The notes: generated by a model not told the origin, from the letters alone. DNA of 64,000 bases from Pseudonocardia sp. T1-2H (GCF_038039215.1 NZ_JBBPCL010000001.1:4092001-4156000); one strand, 5' to 3'; shown: positions 8,256 through 16,443, counted from the stretch's first letter. Program-made: numbers and translations.

Positions 8256-9049
8256 CGTTCCCCCGCATTCCGCCGCAGCAGGTAGGTGTCCATGATCCAG
8301 CCCTTGCGGGCGCGAGCGCTGGTCCTGGTCGTCACGATCTCGTCCCGGACCTCGAGCAGCGGCCCGGAGCACAGCACCTCGTCGGGGGTCCCGAGGTAGG
8401 CGCCCCAGTAGATGTCGAGGTCCGCGGCGTCGGCGTCCGGGAGCTCGGCGAAGGCGGTGCCGCCGTCGAGCATCACCACCACGTCGTCGACGTCCGGGGG
8501 CAGGCCGCCGGCGATCCGCCGGCCGGTGGTGATCAGCACCGGCCGGCCGATCCGGTTGAGGATCAGCCGGTGCGCGGCCGCGAGGGCCTGGACGCTGGAG
8601 ATCCCGGGGATCGACGTCACCTCGAAGTCCGTGCCCGTCGCGCGGATCCTCTCCAGCAGGCGCAGGGTGCCGTCGTAGAGCGAGGGGTCGCCCCACACGA
8701 GGAAGGCACCGCACCCGCCGTCGGGCAGCTCGTCGTCGATCATCCGGGCGTAGATCTCGGCGCGCCGGTCCTGCCAGTCCACGACGGCCGCGCGGTAGGC
8801 CGCCGAGCCCGCGCCCTCCCCCGCCCCGGCGCCCCGGTCCCGCTCCGGGTCCCGGGCCTCGACGACCCGGTAGTTCCTCGTGGGCACGTGCGTGGCGAGG
8901 ATCTGCGTCCGGAGGGCGGCGAGATCGTCCTTCACCTCGCCCTTGCCGATGAGGAAGAAGACGTCCACCTCGTTGAGGGCCCGCACCGCCTGCACGGTGA
9001 GGTGGTCCGGGTTCCCCGCGCCGATCCCGATGACGTGCACCTTTCGCAT
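8252..9049 (-). CDS. cobF: Precorrin-6A synthase (deacetylating) CobF
   Basis: 265 residues. CobF acts in aerobic cobalamin synthesis, methylating C-1 of precorrin-5 with SAM while losing the acetyl group. The tetrapyrrole methylase fold is visible: N-terminal VHVIGIGAGNPDHLTVQAVRAL, the central FLVWGDPSLYDGTLRL and ITSIPGISSVQALAAAH-type block. It stands apart from other cob genes, with only the AI-2E transporter downstream. A TACGGT -10 box 6 bases before the ATG suggests a leaderless mRNA. Confidence 0.9.
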   Translation of the reverse strand: MRKVHVIGIGAGNPDHLTVQAVRALNEVDVFFLIGKGEVKDDLAALRTQILATHVPTRNYRVVEARDPERDRGAGAGEGAGSAAYRAAVVDWQDRRAEIYARMIDDELPDGGCGAFLVWGDPSLYDGTLRLLERIRATGTDFEVTSIPGISSVQALAAAHRLILNRIGRPVLITTGRRIAGGLPPDVDDVVVMLDGGTAFAELPDADAADLDIYWGAYLGTPDEVLCSGPLLEVRDEIVTTRTSARARKGWIMDTYLLRRNAGER

Positions 9050-9055
9050 GGGCAG

Positions 9056-9061
9056 ACCGTA
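9056..9061 (-). promoter_or_regulatory. Probable -10 box of cobF (TACGGT)
   Basis: On the minus strand TACGGT is followed by 6 bases and then the cobF ATG at 9049, the spacing expected of a leaderless transcript. Confidence 0.4.
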
Positions 9062-9111
9062 ACGGGCGAGGGCGGACGGTTCCGGACGACGGCACCAGGG
9101 AGGACGCTCGC

Positions 9112-9274
9112 GGGAGGGTGGCGCACCTGGTGGACCCGCTTCACCCGGACGGATCGCCCGGCGGGAATGGGCCGCGCCGCCCGGGCCCGCTACCTCGAGC
9201 GGTTCGAGGCCGGGGGCCGGGCGAAGCGGCTCCGGGAGGCCTACGACGCGGTGCTGGACCCCGTCCCGGCCTGA
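9112..9274 (+). pseudogene. Remnant of a glycosyltransferase C-terminus
   Basis: A short stretch with two out-of-phase pieces: an AHLVDPLHPDG-like piece in one frame, then MGRAARARYLERFEAGGRAK followed by RLREAYDAVL in the next frame, ending in a stop at 9274. The second piece reads like the end of a GT4-family (glycogen-synthase-fold) glycosyltransferase, and the first like the LVPPGDPEAL block that normally precedes it. The rest of the gene is missing. Its last 34 bases overlap the 3' end of the convergent GMC gene. I read it as a decayed gene. Confidence 0.4.
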
Positions 9275-10917
9275 ACGCGGTTCCGGGCGGTGGCGAACGC
9301 CGTCTCCGCCGTCCGGCAGGCCAGCGCGACGAGCGCCAGCGTGGGCCCGACTGCGCCGGCCGTCGGGAAGACCGCGCTACCGGCGACGAAGAGGTTGGCG
9401 CATCCGTGCACCCTGGTGTCGGTGTCGACGACGCCGGTGTGGGGTGACTCCGACATCCGCAGCAGGCCCATCTGGTGCGTCCCGTCGGTGAACGGCATGT
9501 CCAGCACCTCCTCGACGTCGGAGAGGTCGACCGAGGCGAGCCCCAGCCGTTGCAGCTCCCCGCCGATCATGCGCATCGACGTGACGATGCTCCGCCGGTC
9601 CTCCGCCGAGACCGAGTAGTCCACCCGGAGCCGGCGCTGGCCGAGCGCGTCTCGCTCGCGGTCCAGTGTCACCCGGTTCGCCGGGTCCGGGGACTGCTCC
9701 GCGTCGAAGCGGAGCCGGCAGTGCGCGCCGTCCAGTGGCATGAACGACGGCAGGATCCGGCCGCCGGTGAGCCGCGGCCGGGCCCAGGACGCGGCGAACG
9801 CGCCGACCCGCGGCAGGTCGGCCACGACGTTGCGCAGGTGCCGGGCGATCCCGGTGGTGCCGGTGTACTGGGCGTGCATGCCGGCGGACTTGAAGCCCAG
9901 CCGGGCGCGGCCGAGACCCCAGTAGGTGAGCGCGAAGGTGGACAGCAGGCCGTCGCCGTGCGCAGGGTCCTTCGGGTCCGCGAACCAGAGCGCCGCCTTG
10001 AGGTTCCGCAGCCGGTGCGCCTCCTGGGTGCGGCGACCGAGCGCCAGCATCCGCCGGGCGTAGACGCCGTCGCCGCTGCTCACGTAGCCGAGCGCGAGGG
10101 CCCGGCCCGCGTCCGTCGGCACGATCCGGCCCACCTCGCCGACGGGGTGGGTCATGTAGTGCCGGCCGAGCTGGTCGTGCTCGTTGCCGATGCCCGCGCC
10201 ACCGTCGGTGTCCGAGGCCAGCAGGATCCGCGTCGACTCCAGCCCGCCCGCCGCCAGCAGGTAGACGCGCGCCCGGACGGTGATCTCCACCCCCGGCCGC
10301 GGCACCACGACGGCGGCGGTGACCGCGCCGCCGAGGGGATCGCGGTCGAACCGCGCCACCCCGGCGTGCACGAACAGCCGCACCTGGTCTCCCGTGGCGA
10401 GGGCGGTGATCCGCGGGGCGAGCTTCGTGGGCGGGCTCCAGCGCCAGGTGTCGTCCCAGGTCAGGACGTCCGAGGCCGGGACGGGCGACTCCGGGAAACC
10501 CGAGCGGGCCGCGGAGTACTCGCAGGACCCGGCCTGCAGGTGCCGCTGGGCGCGGGGGTAGTACCGGCGCAGCTCCGCGTGCGGGATCGGCCAGCCGCTG
10601 TCCGGGACCCATTCCCGCGCGTCGAGGTCCAGGTCGTCGAGCGGCGCGCAGCGCCCGCCCCACGTCGCGCTGCTGCCGCCGAGCCGCTTCTGCCGCACCG
10701 CTTCGAGGGGGTCGTGCGCGCCGGTGCCCGCGACCCCGCGGTAGGTGTCCAGGGCCTCCCGGTCGGCGCCCTTGCCGCCGCCCTCCAGGACCACGACGTC
10801 CGCACCCCGGGAGGCGAGCTCGGCCGCCGCGGCGGCGCCCGCCGGGCCGGTGCCGATCACGCACACCTCGGCGTCGAACGCGGTCCCGGGTTCGACGGTG
10901 CGGGCATCGATGATCAT
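9241..10917 (-). CDS. FAD-dependent GMC-type oxidoreductase
   Basis: 558 residues. The Rossmann FAD motif is at the N-terminus (VCVIGTGPAGAAAAAELASRG), followed by the KRLGGSSATWGGRCAPLD block of GMC-like alcohol/sugar oxidases. A C-terminal GMC segment follows with FTDGTHQMG and NLFVAGSAVFPTAGAVGPTL. The active-site His lies in the GTHQMG region. The start ATG has GGAGG upstream. The neighbouring glycosyltransferase remnant suggests the region once held a glycoside or polysaccharide cluster, but the substrate is not known. Confidence 0.85.
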   Translation of the reverse strand: MIIDARTVEPGTAFDAEVCVIGTGPAGAAAAAELASRGADVVVLEGGGKGADREALDTYRGVAGTGAHDPLEAVRQKRLGGSSATWGGRCAPLDDLDLDAREWVPDSGWPIPHAELRRYYPRAQRHLQAGSCEYSAARSGFPESPVPASDVLTWDDTWRWSPPTKLAPRITALATGDQVRLFVHAGVARFDRDPLGGAVTAAVVVPRPGVEITVRARVYLLAAGGLESTRILLASDTDGGAGIGNEHDQLGRHYMTHPVGEVGRIVPTDAGRALALGYVSSGDGVYARRMLALGRRTQEAHRLRNLKAALWFADPKDPAHGDGLLSTFALTYWGLGRARLGFKSAGMHAQYTGTTGIARHLRNVVADLPRVGAFAASWARPRLTGGRILPSFMPLDGAHCRLRFDAEQSPDPANRVTLDRERDALGQRRLRVDYSVSAEDRRSIVTSMRMIGGELQRLGLASVDLSDVEEVLDMPFTDGTHQMGLLRMSESPHTGVVDTDTRVHGCANLFVAGSAVFPTAGAVGPTLALVALACRTAETAFATARNRVQAGTGSSTAS

Positions 10918-11311
10918 TACGGAGGTCCTCCGCCAGGTGTTCGGTGGGCGGCGCGCCGGTGCGCCGGGACGTTGGTGTCGTCGACGCTAACGACGGTGCC
11001 TGTGACGACGCTGAGGCGGTCTCGGCGCGGGCCCGGACCTGAGAACACTGAGGGCGGTCGTCGCAGGCGGGCGTTCGCTGACCTTCCGCCGCCGTCCGTT
11101 CGTCGCACGGGGCCCCGAGCCGGTTCCGAAGGAGATCACGGGGTGGTTACGGTCGCACGGCCGAACGGGAGACCCCGGGCGGCGCGCCCGGTCGACACGT
11201 TCCCCGCCTGCCCGTCGGCATTCCCCCGGGTGCCCATCAGTACGCGGCAGGCGCGGACCAGGGTCCGGCTCCCCACCAGGACCCCCGCGGGACGTGCGAG
11301 GACCCCCGAGC
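10918..11311. other. 394-base intergenic region between divergent genes
   Basis: Separates the GMC gene (minus strand) from the NlpC/P60 gene (plus strand), so it should carry both promoters. No gene-like reading is convincing. It includes a GGAGG ribosome-binding site for the GMC gene, itself inside a short CGGAGG/CCTCCG palindrome. I looked for a c-di-AMP (ydaO-type) riboswitch, which often precedes actinobacterial wall hydrolases, and could not match its conserved core. Confidence 0.5.
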
Positions 11312-12364
11312 ATGACCGAACAGCGTGCGCGCCACCGCGCGGGCGAGCAGTCCGATGCGTCCGCCGCCGAGCGCTCCCTCTCGGCCGCGGAACTGCTGGC
11401 CAGACTCGCCCCGCCCGGCACCGAGCGCCGTACCGAGCGCCCCACCCGGCACGCCGCCCCGGAGCAGGACACCCCGCCCGCGGGGCTGCCGGAGGGCTGG
11501 GTCGGCAACGCCGACCCGTCCGCGGTCACCCGGGTCATCCGGGCCCAGCCCTTCGCGACGCCGCCGTTCCCGCGCTCGCCGCGGACCGCGGCCGCCGCCG
11601 TGTCCGTGACGGTGCTCGGCGCCACCGCCGTCCTCACCTCGGTGGGAGGCTCCGTCCCGGCCGGGGTCACCGCGGCCCTGACGACCACGGGCACCGGCTC
11701 GATGCGCGCCGTCCCGGAGGGCGAGAACGTCCAGCTCGTCTCGGCCTCGGCTCCGTCGGCGATGAACTCGACGCTCGGCTCGGCCGTCGGCCGGGCGAAC
11801 GAGGCGTTCCCCGCGGTCTTCGACCGTGCGGACGCCGCCGGGATCGCGGCGAACAACCTCGCCCTCGCGCGCGCCGCGGAGCAGAAGGCCGCCGCGGAGA
11901 AGCTCGCCCGGACGAAGGCGGCGCAGGCCCGCTCGGCGCTCTCGACGCAGCCCGCCCGCGCCGCCGGCTCCGGCTCCGGCTCCGGGGACGTCTCCGCCCC
12001 GGCCGCCTCGACCGGCTCCGGCCTGGGCGCCAAGGCCCTCGCGCTGGCCACCGGAAAGCTCGGCAAGCCCTACGTGTGGGGTGCCGCCGGGCCGAACTCG
12101 TTCGACTGCTCCGGTCTCGTCCAGTGGGCGTTCAGCCAGGTCGGCAAGAGTCTGCCGCACTCCTCCAACGCGCAGTCCCAGCTGGGCACGCCGGTCGACC
12201 AGGCCAATCTGCAGCCCGGCGACCTGGTGTTCTTCTACTCCCCGGTCAGCCACGTCGGCATCTACGCGGGTAACGGCAAGATCCTCAACGCCAGCACCTC
12301 CGGGGAGCCGGTGAAGTACTCGGACATGGTGAACATGCCGTTCCACAACGCCGTCCGCCTGTGA
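11312..12364 (+). CDS. NlpC/P60 (C40) family peptidoglycan hydrolase
   Basis: 350 residues from ATG 11312. A long Arg/Pro-rich cytoplasmic N-terminus leads to one membrane-spanning segment (VSVTVLGATAVLTSVGG, about residue 96 on), an Ala-rich helical linker and a SGSGSGD hinge, then a C-terminal NlpC/P60 domain. The catalytic triad is Cys266 (DCSGL), His314 (SHVGI) and Asn326 (ILNAS). These enzymes cut D-Glu-meso-DAP type stem-peptide bonds and serve in wall remodelling and cell separation. The fold and triad are complete. A palindromic element follows 16 bases downstream. Confidence 0.88.
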   Translation: MTEQRARHRAGEQSDASAAERSLSAAELLARLAPPGTERRTERPTRHAAPEQDTPPAGLPEGWVGNADPSAVTRVIRAQPFATPPFPRSPRTAAAAVSVTVLGATAVLTSVGGSVPAGVTAALTTTGTGSMRAVPEGENVQLVSASAPSAMNSTLGSAVGRANEAFPAVFDRADAAGIAANNLALARAAEQKAAAEKLARTKAAQARSALSTQPARAAGSGSGSGDVSAPAASTGSGLGAKALALATGKLGKPYVWGAAGPNSFDCSGLVQWAFSQVGKSLPHSSNAQSQLGTPVDQANLQPGDLVFFYSPVSHVGIYAGNGKILNASTSGEPVKYSDMVNMPFHNAVRL

Positions 12365-12380
12365 GCGCGAAACCTCCCCT

Positions 12381-12435
12381 GTGAGCGTGGAACCTCGCTA
12401 GAACGAGGTTCCCCGCTCACGACCCCGGGTGAGCT
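12381..12435. repeat. 55-base palindromic element, copy 1
   Basis: The core AACCTCGCTAGAACGAGGTT lies in a longer hairpin with 17-base arms (GTGAGCG... / ...CGCTCAC) that pair with a single G.T, followed by a tail ending CCCCGGGTGAGCTC. A second copy at 23981-24035 shares the core and tail, and its outer stem changes in a partly compensating way (GTGAG/CTCAC becomes GTGCG/CGCAC). This copy sits just after the NlpC/P60 stop and could also terminate transcription. A partial duplicate of the left arm precedes it at 12361-12380. Confidence 0.75.
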
Positions 12436-12478
12436 CCGGAAACGCGATCAGGCCCCCGCGCAGGCACGTCCGGCGGCG

Positions 12479-13291
12479 TCACGCCAGCACGAGCTCACCG
12501 ACCTCGCCGGAGAGCACCGCGCGGGCCTCGTCGTCGAGGCCCGCGTCGGTCACGAGCACGTCCGCCTCGGCCAGCGAGGCGATCGTCGAGATCCCGGTGA
12601 CGCCCCACTTCGAGCTGTCCGCGACCACCACCAGCCGGTGGCCCGCCTCGACCAGCGCCCGGTCCGTCTCGCTCTCCATCAGGTTCGGCGTGGTGAACCC
12701 GGCCGCCGCGGACATCCCGTGCACGCCGAGGAAGACGAGGTCCAGGTTCAGCGCCCGCAGCGCCGTCACCGCGACCGGCCCGACCAGCGCCTCCGAGGGG
12801 GTGCGGATCCCTCCGGTGAGGATCACCATCCGGTCCGGCCGGTCTCCCAGGTGCAGCACCTCGGCGGCGGCCAGGGAGTTGGTGACGACCGTCAGCCCGG
12901 GGACGTCGACGAGCCGGCGGGCGAGCTCGCACGTCGTCGTCCCGGCGGAGAGGCCGACGACGGAACCGGGCTCGACGAGCCGGGCGGCGGCCCGCGCGAT
13001 CCCCTCCTTCTCCGCGAGGTGCCGGCCGGACTTCGCGGAGAACCCGGGCTCGTCGGTCCCGGAGGGCGGTTCGACGGCGGTCGCCCCGCCGTGGACCTTG
13101 TCCAGCAGTCGGCGCCGCGCGAGCGCGTCGAGGTCGCGGCGGACCGTCATGTCCGAGACGCCGAGCCAGGCGGCGAGGTCGGAGACCCGGACCGAGCCCT
13201 GCGCGCGGACCCGCTCGACGATCAGCTCCCGGCGACGACGGGCGAGCAGCCCCGGCGGATCCTGCCGCTTCTCCACGCCGTCCCCGCCCAT
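12479..13291 (-). CDS. DeoR family transcriptional regulator
   Basis: 270 residues from ATG 13291. The N-terminal winged HTH is RRRELIVERVRAQGSVRVSDLAAWLGVSDMTVRRDLDAL followed by the family's LLDKVHGGA. The C-terminal DeoRC sugar-phosphate sensor has VVGLSAGTTTCELARRL and VVTNSLAAAEVL. DeoR regulators usually repress sugar or nucleoside use and are released by a phosphorylated sugar. It is divergent from the symporter gene 254 bases away, its likely target. A longer in-frame reading upstream to 13489 is not supported by a start signal. Confidence 0.88.
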   Translation of the reverse strand: MGGDGVEKRQDPPGLLARRRRELIVERVRAQGSVRVSDLAAWLGVSDMTVRRDLDALARRRLLDKVHGGATAVEPPSGTDEPGFSAKSGRHLAEKEGIARAAARLVEPGSVVGLSAGTTTCELARRLVDVPGLTVVTNSLAAAEVLHLGDRPDRMVILTGGIRTPSEALVGPVAVTALRALNLDLVFLGVHGMSAAAGFTTPNLMESETDRALVEAGHRLVVVADSSKWGVTGISTIASLAEADVLVTDAGLDDEARAVLSGEVGELVLA

Positions 13292-13297
13292 TCGCAC

Positions 13298-13326
13298 ACA
13301 ATGCAACGCGATCACACGGACGTCAA
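13298..13326 (-). promoter_or_regulatory. Probable promoter of the DeoR gene
   Basis: On the minus strand TTGACG (13326-13321) and CATTGT (13303-13298) are separated by 17 bases, and the ATG at 13291 follows after 6 more bases. This fits a sigma-70-like promoter giving a leaderless mRNA. Confidence 0.5.
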
Positions 13327-13545
13327 CGCGAGGTCTCGAGTCGGATACGGGCAGCTCGTCGAGCGCCCGATCCACCATCCGGGGTATGTTGCGCGGCCCA
13401 ACGGATCTACTCTGTCCGACAATGTTCAGTCGTGTCCGCACGCGGTCGGGTGACGTCCCGTCACAGCCGCCACACGGGCACCAGGCCAAGGAGTCGCAAT
13501 GACGCGCAGCGTGTACCGGCGCGCGGCACGAGGAGGGACCCTCCG

Positions 13546-15231
13546 ATGATGCTCGCGCAGGCCCAGACCGATCTCAGACTCGACGCGAACACGATCGACT
13601 ACCTGCTCGTCGCCTTCTACTTCGTCCTGGTGCTGGGGATCGGGTTCGCCGCGCGGCGCTCGGTCTCCTCCAGCCTGGACTTCCTGCTCTCCGGCCGCTC
13701 GATGCCGGCGTGGGTGACCGGACTGGCCTTCATCTCGGCCAACCTCGGTGCGCTCGAACTGATCGGCATGGTGGCGAACGGGGCCCAGTACGGCATCCCG
13801 ACCGTCCACTACTACTGGATCGGCGCCATCCCGGCGATGGTGTTCCTCGCCCTGGTGATGATGCCGTTCTACTACGGCTCCAAGGCCCGCAGCGTCCCCG
13901 AGTTCCTCTACAAGAGGTTCAACCGGACCACGCAGCGCGTGCAGGCCGTGATCTTCGCGCTCGCGTCGATCCTGATCGCGGGCGTCAACCTCTTCTCGCT
14001 CGGCCTGCTGCTCGAGGCCCTGCTCGGCTGGCCGCTCCCGCTGGCCATCCCGGTCGCGGCGCTGATCGTGCTCGCGTACACCACCCTCGGCGGCCTCTCG
14101 GCGGCGATCTACAACGAGGTGCTGCAGTTCTTCGTGATCCTGGCTCTGCTCATCCCGCTGACCATCGCGGGCCTCAACCGCGTCGGCGGCTGGAGCGGCC
14201 TCAAGCAGGCCGTGACCGACGGCCCCGGCGGCGCCGAGCAGCTGAGCGCCTGGCCCGGGACGTCGCTCACGGAGATCGCGAATCCGGTGCTCTCGGTGGT
14301 GGGCCTGGTGTTCGGCCTCGGCTTCGTGCTCTCGTTCGGCTACTGGACGACGAACTTCGCCGAGGTCCAGCGCGCCCTTTCCGCGAAGAGCATGTCCGCG
14401 GCCAAGCGCACGCCGCTGATCGGGGCGTTCCCGAAGGCGCTGATCCCGCTCGTCATCGTCATCCCCGGCATGGTCGCCGCGGTGCTGGTCCCCCAGCTCA
14501 GTGCCCTCAAGGCCGGCCAGCCCAGCGACGTCACCTACAACAACGCGCTGTCGCTGCTGATGAAGGAGGTCCTGCCGAACGGGATCCTCGGCGTCGCGAT
14601 CGCGGGTCTGCTGGCCGCGTTCATGGCCGGCATGGCCGCGAACATCAGCTCGTTCAACACCGTCTTCACCTACGACATCTGGCAGGACTGGGTGCGGCGC
14701 GGCCGCTCGGACCGGTACTACCTGCAGGTCGGGCGCTGGGTCACGGTGATCGGTTGTGTACTGGCGATCGGGACGGCGTTCATCGCGTCCGGCTCGTCCA
14801 ACCTCATGGACTACATCCAGTCGCTGTTCAGCTTCTTCAACGCGCCGCTGTTCGCGATCTTCATCCTCGGCCTGTTCTGGCGGCGGATGACCGGCACGTC
14901 GGCCTGGATCGGGCTGCTGTCCGGCACGGCCGCGGCGGTCGTGGTGAACATCCTGGTCAGCACCGGTGTGCTGGCGCTCTCGAGCCAGGCGGGCAGCTTC
15001 GTCGGGGCGAGCGCGGCGTTCGTGGTCGGCATCGTCGTGGCCGTGATCGTCTCGCAGGTCACGCAGCCGAAGACCGAGACCGAGCTCGTCGGCCTGGTGT
15101 GGAGCCTGACGTCGAAGGCGGACCGGCAGCACACCTCCGACGGCGAGGACTCCGGGTGGTACCGGCGTCCGGGCGTCCTCGGCGGCGGCGTGCTCGCGCT
15201 GACCGTCGTCCTCTACGTCATCTTCAGCTGA
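13546..15231 (+). CDS. Sodium:solute symporter (SSS family)
   Basis: 561 residues. AGGAGG lies 9 bases before ATG 13546. The protein is a multi-helix membrane transporter of the SSS/SGLT type (LeuT fold), seen from RRSVSSSLDFLLSGRSMPAWVTGLAFISANLGALE, the hallmark of helix 1-2, and LGFGFVLSFGYWTTNFAEVQRALSAKS, typical of the sodium site region. It would import a sugar or polyol with Na+. The divergent DeoR regulator favours a sugar. The small two-helix protein gene starts 11 bases downstream. Confidence 0.9.
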   Translation: MMLAQAQTDLRLDANTIDYLLVAFYFVLVLGIGFAARRSVSSSLDFLLSGRSMPAWVTGLAFISANLGALELIGMVANGAQYGIPTVHYYWIGAIPAMVFLALVMMPFYYGSKARSVPEFLYKRFNRTTQRVQAVIFALASILIAGVNLFSLGLLLEALLGWPLPLAIPVAALIVLAYTTLGGLSAAIYNEVLQFFVILALLIPLTIAGLNRVGGWSGLKQAVTDGPGGAEQLSAWPGTSLTEIANPVLSVVGLVFGLGFVLSFGYWTTNFAEVQRALSAKSMSAAKRTPLIGAFPKALIPLVIVIPGMVAAVLVPQLSALKAGQPSDVTYNNALSLLMKEVLPNGILGVAIAGLLAAFMAGMAANISSFNTVFTYDIWQDWVRRGRSDRYYLQVGRWVTVIGCVLAIGTAFIASGSSNLMDYIQSLFSFFNAPLFAIFILGLFWRRMTGTSAWIGLLSGTAAAVVVNILVSTGVLALSSQAGSFVGASAAFVVGIVVAVIVSQVTQPKTETELVGLVWSLTSKADRQHTSDGEDSGWYRRPGVLGGGVLALTVVLYVIFS

Positions 15232-15242
15232 GGAGCGAGACC

Positions 15243-15545
15243 ATGACCGAATCGGAAGGTGCCCGGACCGGGCACGACGCCCCGGTGTCGTCGACCGCGT
15301 CCCGGCTGTTCGACCTGCGCACGGTGCTCGCCGTGCTGTTCGCGGTGTACGGGCTGGTGCTGCTGATCCTGGGGCTGACCACCACGACGGATGCGGACAT
15401 CACCAAGGCCGGCGGTTTCAACATCAACCTCGACACCGGCATCGCGATGCTGGTGGTGGCGGTGCTGTTCGGGCTGTGGGTCCGGATGCGCCCCATGAAG
15501 ACGCCCGGGGCCACCGGCCACGATGCCGGGCCCACGGGGCACTGA
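15243..15545 (+). CDS. Small two-helix membrane protein, symporter partner
   Basis: 100 residues, ATG 15243, 11 bases after the symporter stop with GAGGAG upstream, so almost certainly the same operon. Two hydrophobic segments (VLAVLFAVYGLVLLILGL and IAMLVVAVLFGLWV) flank a short external loop KAGGFNINLDTG; both ends are polar. I do not know a characterised homologue. The tight link to the symporter suggests an accessory subunit, as small proteins are for some other transporters, but that is inference. Confidence 0.7.
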   Translation: MTESEGARTGHDAPVSSTASRLFDLRTVLAVLFAVYGLVLLILGLTTTTDADITKAGGFNINLDTGIAMLVVAVLFGLWVRMRPMKTPGATGHDAGPTGH

Positions 15546-15558
15546 GCAGATGCTCGAC

Positions 15559-15591
15559 GGGCCGGTGCCGGGATCATCCCGGTGCCGGCCC
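15559..15591. terminator. Bidirectional hairpin terminator
   Basis: Two 16-base arms, GGGCCGGTGCCGGGAT and ATCCCGGTGCCGGCCC, pair except at two central positions and are separated by one base. It lies between the convergent ends of the symporter operon (15545) and the small minus-strand gene (15600). There is no U-run, as usual for high-GC actinobacteria. Confidence 0.6.
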
Positions 15592-15599
15592 TCGGTACG

Positions 15600-15692
15600 T
15601 CAGCTGCGGGAACCGACGGGGTAGTGCGGGTTGAACGCGACGAGCGTCCACTCGTCCAAGCGGCGCACGGCGCGCCGGATGACAGTCATCAC
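15600..15692 (-). CDS. Candidate 30-codon mini-protein
   Basis: A GTG (15692) or ATG (15689) start is preceded by GGAGGA at ideal spacing and leads to a 29-30 residue basic peptide: an Arg-rich helix (VIRRAVRRLDEW) then a hydrophobic-aromatic tail TLVAFNPHYPVGSRS. The gene is flanked by a terminator hairpin just after its stop and by a 14-base perfect palindrome ~35 bases before its start, so it has the layout of an independent transcription unit. I do not recognise the family. It could be a small membrane-associated regulator. A chance reading frame remains possible. Confidence 0.45.
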   Translation of the reverse strand: MMTVIRRAVRRLDEWTLVAFNPHYPVGSRS

Positions 15693-15726
15693 GGTGTCCT
15701 CCAGAGTGTTCGACAGTGACACGCGT

Positions 15727-15740
15727 ATCGACGCGTCGAT
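15727..15740. promoter_or_regulatory. 14-base perfect palindrome in divergent promoter region
   Basis: ATCGACGCGTCGAT lies between the minus-strand mini-gene (start 15692) and the plus-strand YigZ gene (start 15808). It is a likely dyad-symmetric operator, regulator unknown. Confidence 0.35.
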
Positions 15741-15794
15741 CATCTGAATCGTTACCGAAGACGGCCGGATGGCGACTCGGCTCACCGTCCCGGT

Positions 15795-15800
15795 TAGCGT
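15795..15800 (+). promoter_or_regulatory. Probable -10 box of the YigZ gene (TAGCGT)
   Basis: TAGCGT ends 7 bases before GTG 15808, the spacing of a leaderless transcript. This decides the start: an ATG at 15769 lies upstream of the predicted transcription start and has no ribosome-binding site. Confidence 0.45.
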
Positions 15801-15807
15801 CACGCCC

Positions 15808-16440
15808 GTGCCCGGACCCCTGCGCGTGATCGCCCGCGACGGCGTCCACGAGATCGAGATCCAGCGGTCGCGGTTCCGGTGCGCCCTCGCCCGCGTGTCC
15901 GACGACGAGCAGGCCGCCGCGTTCATCGCCGGCGTCCGCCGCGAGCACTGGGACGCCACGCACAACTGCTCCGCGTTCCGGGTCGGCCCGGACGGCGGCT
16001 CCCAGCGCTCCAGCGACGACGGCGAGCCCGGTGGCACGGCGGGCGTCCCGATGCTGGAGGTGCTGCTGCGCCGCGAGCTGACCGACGTCGCCGCCGTCGT
16101 GACCCGATGGTTCGGCGGGATCAAGCTGGGTGCGGGCGGCCTCGTCCGGGCGTACGGGAGGTCCGTCTCCGAGGCGGTGGACGCCCTCGGGACGCTGCGC
16201 CGGGTCCGGCACACCGAGATGCTGCTCGCCGTCGAGCACGCGGAGGCGGGCCGGGTGCAGAACGCGCTGCTCACGGCGTCGTGCCGGGTGGTCGACGTGG
16301 AGTACGGCGCCGACGCCGTCCTCACCGTCCAGGTGCCGAGCGACGAGGTGGCGCCGTTCCGGGCCCGGCTCGCCGAGCTCACCGCGGGCACGGTCGAGGC
16401 CCTGATCACCCGCGAGGTCGACGTCGACGTCCCGGGCTGA
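15808..16440 (+). CDS. YigZ/IMPACT family protein (UPF0029)
   Basis: 210 residues from GTG 15808 (ATG 15769 would add 13). The N-terminal UPF0029 domain is clear: EIEIQRSRFRCALARVSDDEQAAAFIAGVRREHWDATHNCSAFR, then SDDGEPGGTAGVPMLEVL and VVTRWFGGIKLGAGGLVRAYG. A DUF1949-like C-terminal domain follows. Family members bind nucleic acid or ribosomes, and the eukaryotic IMPACT protein affects Gcn2 signalling; the bacterial role is not settled. It stands alone here. Confidence 0.85.
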   Translation: MPGPLRVIARDGVHEIEIQRSRFRCALARVSDDEQAAAFIAGVRREHWDATHNCSAFRVGPDGGSQRSSDDGEPGGTAGVPMLEVLLRRELTDVAAVVTRWFGGIKLGAGGLVRAYGRSVSEAVDALGTLRRVRHTEMLLAVEHAEAGRVQNALLTASCRVVDVEYGADAVLTVQVPSDEVAPFRARLAELTAGTVEALITREVDVDVPG

Positions 16441-16443
16441 GGG

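Noticed and set aside
10918..11311. Possible c-di-AMP riboswitch before the NlpC/P60 gene
   Set aside because: The conserved GGGTGAATC-type core and the later AGCTAACC segment could not be found.
13426..15132. 568-codon open frame antisense to the symporter
   Set aside because: Full of Arg/Asp/Gln repeats with no domain; the plus-strand symporter accounts for the sequence.
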